NCBI GenBank assembly: GCA_023396115.1
Contig: JAEWXC010000068.1
Span: forward strand, 1-28,666
Direction: 5' to 3'
DNA: 28,666 nucleotides
DNA from: Actinomycetes bacterium
Lineage (GTDB): Bacteria > Actinomycetota > Actinomycetes > Propionibacteriales > Nocardioidaceae
Below the pieces are notes generated by a model. The model was not told where the DNA came from and did no database searches. It saw only the letters and a program-made list of their open reading frames with translations. Position 1 is the first letter of the stretch. Each line of letters opens with the position of its first letter. The position numbers and the translations under genes were made by a program. Shown one piece after another: positions 14,485 through 20,802 of the stretch.

Positions 14485-15200
14485 GACCGACAGACCCCAC
14501 GACCCTGAGCACCGACGCGCTGCGGACGGCGCTCGGCGATCCAGTTCTGGACGCTGAGCTGCTGGACCGTGCTCTGACGCACCGCTCGTACGCCTACGAG
14601 AACGGTGGCCTGCCCACCAACGAGCGTCTGGAGTTCCTCGGCGACGCGGTGCTCGGGGTCGTTGTCACCGAGACCCTGTACCGGGCGCACCCCGACCTGT
14701 CGGAGGGGCGTCTGGCGAAGCTGCGCGCCGCCGTGGTCAACGCCCGCGCGCTGGCCGGGGTCGCGCGTGACATCGAGCTCGGCCAGCACATCAAGCTGGG
14801 CCGTGGCGAGGAGACCACCGGCGGTCGCGGCAAGGCCTCGATCCTGTCCGACACCGTCGAGGCGCTGATCGGCGCGATCCACCTCTCCGGTGGCATCGAG
14901 GCCGCCTCCGACGTGGTGCACCGTCTCTTCGACCCGCTCATGGAGGCCGCGGCCGACATGGGCGCCGGGCTGGACTGGAAGACCTCCCTGCAGGAGCTCT
15001 CCGCCGGTCTGTCCCTCGGCGTGCCCGAGTACGTCATCGCCGACGAGGGCCCCGACCACGCCAAGACGTTCACCGCGCAGGTGCGCGTCGGCGAGGGGCT
15101 CTACGGCCACGGCGTGGGCCGGTCCAAGAAGGAGGCCGAACAGGCCGCCGCCGAGACCGCCTACCGCGAGATCCGGGCCGCCCACCCCGCCACCGACTGA
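14481..15200 (+). CDS. rnc: ribonuclease III (start codon uncertain)
   Basis: About 239 residues. The enzyme cleaves double-stranded RNA, including 16S/23S rRNA precursors. The catalytic domain has ERLEFLGDAVL (48-58 in this numbering, with the metal-binding glutamate and aspartate), GRGKASILSDTVEALIGAI and LTHRSYAYENGG. A double-stranded-RNA-binding domain follows from about DWKTSLQEL to GVGRSKKEAEQAAAETAYREI. There is no ATG, GTG or TTG between the rpmF stop and the conserved N terminus. CTG 14481 overlaps the rpmF stop as CTGA and gives a normal length, and CTG 14505 is another option. GTG 14439, 46 nt inside rpmF, would add 14 residues. The coding identity is certain; the start is not. 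mutM begins 1 nt after the stop. Confidence 0.93.
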   Translation: MRPTDPTTLSTDALRTALGDPVLDAELLDRALTHRSYAYENGGLPTNERLEFLGDAVLGVVVTETLYRAHPDLSEGRLAKLRAAVVNARALAGVARDIELGQHIKLGRGEETTGGRGKASILSDTVEALIGAIHLSGGIEAASDVVHRLFDPLMEAAADMGAGLDWKTSLQELSAGLSLGVPEYVIADEGPDHAKTFTAQVRVGEGLYGHGVGRSKKEAEQAAAETAYREIRAAHPATD

Positions 15201-15201
15201 C

Positions 15202-16059
15202 GTGCCCGAGCTGCCCGAGGTCGAGGTCGTCCGGGCCGGTCTGGAACGACACCTGGTCGGCCGCACCGTCACCGGCGTCGAGGTCCTGCACCCGCGCCCC
15301 GTACGCCGTGAACCCGGCGGTCCCGAGGGCTTCGCGCACGCCGTCACCGGTCGCACCGTCACCGCCGTGCGTCGCCGCGGCAAGTACTTCTGGCTGGCCC
15401 TGGACGAGCGCGACGCGCTCCTGGGGCACCTGGGCATGAGCGGGCAGATGCTCGTCCAACCCCTCGACGCCGCCCCGGAACGGCACCTGCGGGTCCGGTT
15501 CGGTCTCGACGACGGGCACGAGCTGCGCTTCGTCGACCAGCGGATGTTCGGCGGCCTGGAGACCGCCCCGGGCGGCGCGGAACTCCCCGCCCGGATCGCC
15601 CACATCGCCCGTGACCCGCTCGACCCCGAGTTCGACGCCGAGGCCGTCGTGGCCCGGATGCGGCGCCGCAGCTCCGGGGTCAAGCGCCTGCTGCTGGACC
15701 AGTCCCTGGTCTCCGGGGTCGGCAACATCTACGCCGACGAGTCGCTGTGGCGCGCCGGGCTGCACGGGGAACGACCCGGTGACCGGCTCACCCGCAGCCA
15801 GGGCGCCACCCTGCTCGACCACGCCCGCACGGTGATGGTCGAGGCGCTCGCCCAGGGCGGCACCTCCTTCGACGCGCTCTACGTCAACGTCAACGGGGAG
15901 TCGGGCTACTTCGACCGTTCCCTGCACGCCTACGGGCGCGAGGGGGAGCCCTGCGAACGGTGCGGCACCCCGATCCGCCGGGTGGCGTTCATGAACCGGT
16001 CCTCGTACTTCTGCCCCCGCTGCCAGCCGGTGCCCCGGGCCCGACGCCCCCGCGCGTGA
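15202..16059 (+). CDS. mutM: formamidopyrimidine-DNA glycosylase (Fpg/MutM)
   Basis: A 285-residue bifunctional glycosylase/AP lyase that removes 8-oxoguanine and other oxidised purines. It has the catalytic PELPEVE N terminus (P2, E3), the conserved lysine K61 in RRRGKYFWL, the helix-two-turn-helix SGVGNIYADESLW (171-183), and a C-terminal zinc finger with cysteines 251, 254, 271 and 274 and N265-R266. The GTG start is fixed by the need for Pro at position 2. It lies 1 nt after rnc, so it is translationally coupled. It is the last gene of the conserved block before the lipid genes. Confidence 0.97.
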   Translation: MPELPEVEVVRAGLERHLVGRTVTGVEVLHPRPVRREPGGPEGFAHAVTGRTVTAVRRRGKYFWLALDERDALLGHLGMSGQMLVQPLDAAPERHLRVRFGLDDGHELRFVDQRMFGGLETAPGGAELPARIAHIARDPLDPEFDAEAVVARMRRRSSGVKRLLLDQSLVSGVGNIYADESLWRAGLHGERPGDRLTRSQGATLLDHARTVMVEALAQGGTSFDALYVNVNGESGYFDRSLHAYGREGEPCERCGTPIRRVAFMNRSSYFCPRCQPVPRARRPRA

Positions 16060-16125
16060 GTCCTCACCACGCCCCGTTCGCGGTGGGTGCGTGACCTCGC
16101 CGTGCGGCTGCGGCAGAGTGCCGCC

Positions 16126-17436
16126 ATGGCTGCGTCCCTGACCCGCTCCCCGTTGCACGCGACGCTGCGCCGCTGGCGCGACTCCATGTGGTTCCTGCCG
16201 GCGGTGCTGGTGCTGGTCGCGATGGCCCTGGCCGACCTCGCCGTGCGGGCCGAGGAGCTCGGGTGGGTCACCTCCTCGGTGCTGTGGGGCCCGGAGCTCG
16301 GGGTCGAGGGGGCCCGGAGCGTGCTGACCGCGGTGGCCACCGTCAGCCTGGGCGTGGCGGCCACGGCGTTCTCGATCACGGTCGCGGTGATCGCGACCGC
16401 GTCGGCGACCTACGGGCCACGCCTGGTGCGGAACTTCATGACCGACCGCTCCAACCAGTGGGTGCTCGGCATCCTGGTCGCGACCTTCCTCTACTCGCTG
16501 CTGGTGCTGCGCAGCGTCGGTGGTCGGGCGGAGGGCGACTTCGTCCCGCAGCTGGGCGTGGACCTGGCGCTGCTGGCGGCCGTGGTGTGCGTGGGTGCCC
16601 TGGTGCACTTCATCCACCACGTCGCCGACTCGATCCAGATCGCCACGTTGACCCGTGGCGCACGCAGCCGGCTCGTCGAGGTCGTCGCCGAGCAGTGGTC
16701 CTCGACGGGTGAGCCGGAGGTCCGTGACCCGGTCCAGCCCGTCGGCACCGGGGAGCCGCTGCGCAGCACCGCGACCGGGTACGTCACGGTCCGCGACACC
16801 GCGGCGCTGGTGGATGCGGCCCGCCGCCTCGACGCCGTGATCACGCTGGTGGTCGCGGTGGGCGACCACGTGGTCGACGGCGAGGTGCTGGCCTACGCCC
16901 ACCCGGGGTCCGGGCAGGACCCGGACCCGCGGCCCGGGCTGGCCGGGGCGGTGCAGCAGGCGCTCAACATTGGCCCCGAACGGACCACCGAGCAGGACGT
17001 CCGGTTCGCGCTGCGCCAGGTGCTCGAGATGGCCGTGCGGGCCCTCTCGCCCGGGACCAACGACCCCTACACGGCCGTCCAGGCCGTCGACGAGCTGACC
17101 GCCGGGGTCCTGGCCATGGTCGGGCCCCGCGGGGAACGGACCCACGCACCCGAGGGCCGGCCGGTGCTGCACTGGCCGGTCACCGACCGTGCCGAGGTGG
17201 TGCGGATGGTCTTCGACGAGCTGCTGCCCTACGCCGACGACCACCCGATCGTGCTGGAGGCCCTGGTCCGCCTCGCGGCCCGGGTCCGCGACACCGGCAC
17301 GAGCCCCGAGGTGGTCGACGCCGCGGGGGCGGGGGTGGAGCACCTGCGGCAGCGTGCCGACGCGTTCGGCTACGTCCCGCGAGCCCGGGAACGGCTCGAC
17401 GCGGTGCTGTCCCGGTACGGGTTCCACCCCGTCTGA
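16126..17436 (+). CDS. DUF2254 integral membrane protein
   Basis: About 436 residues. Four hydrophobic segments lie in the N-terminal third: WFLPAVLVLVAMALADLAV, SVLTAVATVSLGVAATAFSITVAVI, WVLGILVATFLYSLLVL and LALLAAVVCVGALVHFI. A long cytoplasmic C-terminal domain follows. The diagnostic DUF2254 strings are AFSITVAVIATASATYGPRLVRNF and RALSPGTNDPYTAVQAVD. ATG 16126 is used; GTG 16087 would add 13 residues, and neither has a clear ribosome site. The function is unknown; some members are annotated as predicted membrane or channel-like proteins. It is the first gene after mutM that is not part of the conserved core order. A 14-bp tandem duplication covers its stop codon. Confidence 0.88.
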   Translation: MAASLTRSPLHATLRRWRDSMWFLPAVLVLVAMALADLAVRAEELGWVTSSVLWGPELGVEGARSVLTAVATVSLGVAATAFSITVAVIATASATYGPRLVRNFMTDRSNQWVLGILVATFLYSLLVLRSVGGRAEGDFVPQLGVDLALLAAVVCVGALVHFIHHVADSIQIATLTRGARSRLVEVVAEQWSSTGEPEVRDPVQPVGTGEPLRSTATGYVTVRDTAALVDAARRLDAVITLVVAVGDHVVDGEVLAYAHPGSGQDPDPRPGLAGAVQQALNIGPERTTEQDVRFALRQVLEMAVRALSPGTNDPYTAVQAVDELTAGVLAMVGPRGERTHAPEGRPVLHWPVTDRAEVVRMVFDELLPYADDHPIVLEALVRLAARVRDTGTSPEVVDAAGAGVEHLRQRADAFGYVPRARERLDAVLSRYGFHPV

Positions 17437-17454
17437 ACGCCCCCGTCTGAACGA
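17427..17454 (+). repeat. 14-bp tandem duplication across the DUF2254 stop codon
   Basis: CCCCGTCTGAACG is present twice in a row (17427-17439 and 17441-17453) with a 14-bp period. The first copy holds the in-frame TGA of DUF2254. It looks like a recent replication-slippage duplication. Confidence 0.8.
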
Positions 17455-17544
17455 CCCCGGACGGCGCCCCCGACGAGGCCCGTGGAGGGGTCGAAAAGGT
17501 CTAGAGCAGCCGGGCACCTGCCCAAGTTGCTCCCGCTCGCCGGG

Positions 17545-17608
17545 ACGTCACGAACGTCACGCGTCCGGCGTGCCCCCTACTGTGGGAGTGACCGGTCCGA
17601 CGACCGGT
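17545..17608 (+). promoter_or_regulatory. operator-like promoter region of the WS/DGAT-HAD/PlsC-plsB operon
   Basis: A -10-like TACTGT lies at 17578-17583, giving a start near 17590. The -35 position is covered by a tandem pair ACGTCACGA-ACGTCACGC (17545-17562) instead of a TTGACA-like box. Just at the predicted start two ACCGGT palindromes (17591-17596, 17603-17608) are spaced 12 bp apart. Both repeat pairs look like protein-binding sites; this is inference. Confidence 0.4.
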
Positions 17609-17628
17609 GCCAGCGACAGGGGGACGAG

Positions 17629-19023
17629 ATGCCGGAGCAGCACCCGCGGATGTCCGCCGGGGACCAGATGATGCACCTGGGGGAGGGGGATCCGAGCCGC
17701 CGTTCGAGCATGGTGAACCTGGAGATCCTGCAGAGTGCACCGGAGTGGGACCGGGTGGTGCACGCGTTCGACCGGATGAGCCGGGTGGTGCCGCGGTTCC
17801 GCCAGAAGGTGGTCACCCCGACGCTGCCGACCACGGCCCCCCGCTGGGTGGTCGACCCCGACTTCGACCTGGGCTACCACCTGCGCCGGGTCCGTCTGCC
17901 CGAGCCCGGCACGCTGCGCCAGCTCCTCGACCTGGCCGACACGATCGCCTCGTCCCCGCTCGACCCGGCCCGCCCGCTGTGGACGGTGACCCTGGTCGAG
18001 GGGCTGGAGGGCGGACGCGCCGCCCTCGTCGACCACCTCTCGCACGTGGTCGCCGACGGGGTCGGTGGCGTCGCGATGGCCGTCGAGCTCTACGACCTCA
18101 CCGAGGACGCGCCGCTGCGCGACATGCCGCCGGTGCCCACCCCCGCGGACCTCTCACCCAACGAGCTCAGCAAGCAGGGGCTGCGCGAGCTGCCCGGGCT
18201 GGGTCTGCGGCGTGGACGCGCGCTGGCCGGCGCGGCCGTGCACGCGGTGCGCCACCCCCGCCGGTCCGTGGAGTTCGTGCAGTCGCTGGGGCGGGTCCTG
18301 CACGACTCCGGGAAACGCTCCCCGCTGCTGACCCGTCGCGGGGTCTCGCGACGCACCAGCACCCTGCAGGTCGACCTGGCGGCGTTGAAGGCAGCCGGCA
18401 AGAAGTACGACGGCTCGGTCAACGACGCCTACCTGGCCGGACTCACCCTCGGCCTGCAGGCCTACCACCGGGCCAGCGGCGTCGACCTGGAGACGCTGCG
18501 GATGGCGGTGCCGGTGAACCTGCGCCAGGAGGGCGACTCGATGGAGGGCAACGCCTTCACCGGGATCTTCTTCGAGGCCCCGATGCGCGAACCCGACCTG
18601 GGCCGCCGGGTCAGCACCATCCGGGACGCCGTGCGGGCCGGACGCGACGAGCCGGCCGTGGACGTGATGGGACTGATCGCACCGGCCGTGGTGAACCTGC
18701 CGATGGTGGTGCTGCAGGAGCTCAACACCAACGTCAGCATGGCCGACGTGCAGGCCTCCAACGTGCCCAGCTACCCGGTGGACACCTGGATCGCCGGGCG
18801 CCGGGTGGTCGGCCAGTACGGACTGGGACCGCTGCCGGGCGTGGCGATGATGGCCACGATGATCTCGCGCAACGGCGTCTGCTACATCGCCTTCCGCTAC
18901 GACCCGCTCAGCTTCGACGACCAGCCACTGCTGGAGGCCTCGTTGCGGGAAGGCTTCGTGGAGCTGGTCGGCGAGGCCGCCGTCTCCGCGACCGACGGCG
19001 AGCTCGAGCGGGGTGAGCGGTGA
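17629..19023 (+). CDS. WS/DGAT-family O-acyltransferase (wax ester synthase / diacylglycerol acyltransferase)
   Basis: A 464-residue acyl-CoA-dependent acyltransferase expected to make triacylglycerol or wax ester at the membrane surface. The active-site motif is SHVVADG (138-144): the catalytic histidine H139 and D143-G144 are kept, while the preceding His of the common HHXXXDG is Ser. Other family blocks are WTVTLVEGLEGGRAALV, SVNDAYLAGLTLGLQAY, VPVNLRQEGDSMEGNAF, the VSMADVQASNVPSY segment with NVPSYPVDTWIAG, and NGVCYIAFRYDPLSFDD at the C terminus. ATG 17629 has a strong GGGGGACGAG site. It overlaps the next gene by 1 nt (TGATG). The same three-gene set (Rv2484c, Rv2483c, Rv2482c, from memory) is found in Mycobacterium tuberculosis. 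Confidence 0.9.
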   Translation: MPEQHPRMSAGDQMMHLGEGDPSRRSSMVNLEILQSAPEWDRVVHAFDRMSRVVPRFRQKVVTPTLPTTAPRWVVDPDFDLGYHLRRVRLPEPGTLRQLLDLADTIASSPLDPARPLWTVTLVEGLEGGRAALVDHLSHVVADGVGGVAMAVELYDLTEDAPLRDMPPVPTPADLSPNELSKQGLRELPGLGLRRGRALAGAAVHAVRHPRRSVEFVQSLGRVLHDSGKRSPLLTRRGVSRRTSTLQVDLAALKAAGKKYDGSVNDAYLAGLTLGLQAYHRASGVDLETLRMAVPVNLRQEGDSMEGNAFTGIFFEAPMREPDLGRRVSTIRDAVRAGRDEPAVDVMGLIAPAVVNLPMVVLQELNTNVSMADVQASNVPSYPVDTWIAGRRVVGQYGLGPLPGVAMMATMISRNGVCYIAFRYDPLSFDDQPLLEASLREGFVELVGEAAVSATDGELERGER

Positions 19024-20792
19024 TGGCCGGGCGACGCGCAGAGCACGAGCAGCGGCTCCCCGGCACCCTGGCCGAGGTCCGCGGCAGCGAGAAGGGGCCG
19101 CACATCGGGGCGTTCTTCGACCTCGACGGCACCCTGGTCGCCGGGTTCACCGCGGCCGCCATGACCAAGGAGCAGCAGCGCGCGGGCAAGGTGAGCCGGC
19201 TGGACCTGCTGCGCTCGCTGGGTCCGGTGCTGCAGTTCGCCCGCGGGGCCCTGGACTTCGCCGACATGCTGCAGCTCTCCACCGCCTCGATGGCCGGCAC
19301 CCCGGTCGCCGAGATCGACGACCTGGCCGAGCGGGTGTTCTCCCGGCGGGTCAAGGACCTCGTCTACCCCGAGATGCGGCGGCTCGTGCAGGCCCACCTC
19401 GACCAGGGGCACACCGTCGTGCTGGCCTCCTCGGCGCTGCGACTGCAGGTCCAGCCGGTCGCCGACCACCTGGGCATCAGCCACGTGCTCTGCAACGAGC
19501 TGGAGGTCGAGGACGGCGTGGTCACCGGTGGTGTCCGGCAGCCGGTGATCTGGGGGACCGGCAAGTCCCGCGCGGTGCAGGAGTTCGCCGCCGCACGCGA
19601 CATCGCCCTGTCCGACTCCTACTTCTACGCCGACGGTGACGAGGACACCGCCCTGATGTACCTGGTCGGGCGCCCCCGTCCCACCAACCCCCGCTCCGGG
19701 CTGCGGGCCGTCGCGGAGCGTCGCGGCTGGCCGGTGCTGGACTTCTCCAGCCGTGGTGCCGGTGGGCTGGGGTACCGGGTCAAGCAGCTGTACGGACTCG
19801 GGTCGATGGGCGCCTACGCGGCCTCCAGCATGGCCGTCGGTGTCGCCCGTCAGGACAAGCGGGCCGGCATCAACGTGCTGCTGCGCAACTACCCCCGGAT
19901 GCTGCTGCGGCTCAACGGGGTGGAGCTCAACATCTCCGGTGCGGAGAACCTGGAGAACGCCCGCCCGGCGATCTTCGTGTTCAACCACCGCACCAACATC
20001 GACTCGTTCATCGCCGCGTCCCTGATCGCGCACGACTACACCGGGGTGGCGAAGAAGGAGCTGGAGAAGGACCCGTTCATGGGGCCGGTCGGCAAGTTCA
20101 TGGACGTCGCGTTCCTGGACCGGTCCAACACCGCGGCGGCCCTGGCCGAGCTGAAGAAGGTCGAGGACCTGGCCCGTCGGGGGCTCTCGATCCTGGTCGC
20201 CCCCGAGGGCACCCGGATCGACACCACCAGCGTGGGCAGCTTCAAGAAGGGCGCCTTCCGGATGGCGATGGCGGCCGGTGTCCCGGTGGTGCCGATCATC
20301 ATCCGCAACGCCGAGGACGTGGCCGGGCCCGACTCGCACACCTTCAACCCGGGCGTGGTCGACGTCCACGTGGGGGAGCCGGTCGACACCTCCGACTGGC
20401 AGGTGGGCACCCTGGACGAGCACATCGCCGCGGTCCGTGAGGTCTACCTGCAGCGGCTGGCCGACTGGCCGGGTCGCCCCGCGCCGATGACCGACCCGGC
20501 AGGCCGGACACCGGCCCGCAAGCCGGCGAAGAAGGCCACCGCGACGAAGGCCACCGCGAAGAAGGCCACCGCGAAGAAGGCCACCTCCACGAAGGCGCCG
20601 GCGAAGAAGGCCACCTCCACGAAGGCGCCGGTGAAGAAGACGGCTGCGGGGACGACCACCGGGACGTCCGCGTCGCCGTCCCCGGCCCGCTCGACGGTGG
20701 CCAACCCGGCCGCGGAGGGCGAGACTGTGGTGACGAAGGCCGTGCCGACACCGGAAGCCCCGGGATCGACCAGCCGTCCGACGCAGGACTGA
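19023..20792 (+). CDS. HAD-IB phosphatase / acylglycerophosphate acyltransferase fusion with Lys-Ala repeat tail
   Basis: A 589-residue bifunctional protein. Residues 28-235 are a HAD-IB (SerB-like) phosphatase: DLDGT with nucleophile D33 and acid D35, S136 as motif II, K181 as motif III, and ADGDED (203-208) as motif IV. Residues 285-475 are a PlsC acyltransferase with NHRTNID (H322, D327) and APEGTR (E395-T397). Residues 502-541 are a basic AKKAT/STKAP repeat tail resembling histone H1, followed by a Ser/Thr/Pro-rich end. The acyltransferase should make phosphatidic acid. The phosphatase partner activity is unknown, but between an acyltransferase set and a DGAT, conversion of phosphatidic acid to diacylglycerol is an attractive inference. 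The start ATG overlaps the WS/DGAT stop, and plsB follows 10 nt later. It is the counterpart of mycobacterial Rv2483c. Confidence 0.92.
   Translation: MAGRRAEHEQRLPGTLAEVRGSEKGPHIGAFFDLDGTLVAGFTAAAMTKEQQRAGKVSRLDLLRSLGPVLQFARGALDFADMLQLSTASMAGTPVAEIDDLAERVFSRRVKDLVYPEMRRLVQAHLDQGHTVVLASSALRLQVQPVADHLGISHVLCNELEVEDGVVTGGVRQPVIWGTGKSRAVQEFAAARDIALSDSYFYADGDEDTALMYLVGRPRPTNPRSGLRAVAERRGWPVLDFSSRGAGGLGYRVKQLYGLGSMGAYAASSMAVGVARQDKRAGINVLLRNYPRMLLRLNGVELNISGAENLENARPAIFVFNHRTNIDSFIAASLIAHDYTGVAKKELEKDPFMGPVGKFMDVAFLDRSNTAAALAELKKVEDLARRGLSILVAPEGTRIDTTSVGSFKKGAFRMAMAAGVPVVPIIIRNAEDVAGPDSHTFNPGVVDVHVGEPVDTSDWQVGTLDEHIAAVREVYLQRLADWPGRPAPMTDPAGRTPARKPAKKATATKATAKKATAKKATSTKAPAKKATSTKAPVKKTAAGTTTGTSASPSPARSTVANPAAEGETVVTKAVPTPEAPGSTSRPTQD
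20526..20639 (+). repeat. 15-bp in-frame tandem repeats coding a Lys/Ala-rich tail
   Basis: Seven 15-bp units plus a partial one encode AKKAT-ATKAT-AKKAT-AKKAT-STKAP-AKKAT-STKAP-VKK. Copies are nearly identical at DNA level (GCGAAGAAGGCCACC type), so the array can expand or shrink in frame by slippage. Confidence 0.95.
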
Positions 20793-20802
20793 GGGGGCCG
20801 CG

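Noticed and set aside
15070..17517. Antisense open frame of about 815 codons opposite mutM and DUF2254
   Set aside because: It is rich in Gly, Arg, His and Asp with no recognisable domain; the opposite strand encodes Fpg and DUF2254 motifs.
20526..20639. Short regular repeats considered as a CRISPR array or minisatellite outside genes
   Set aside because: The units are 15 bp without spacers and stay in frame with the HAD-PlsC gene.
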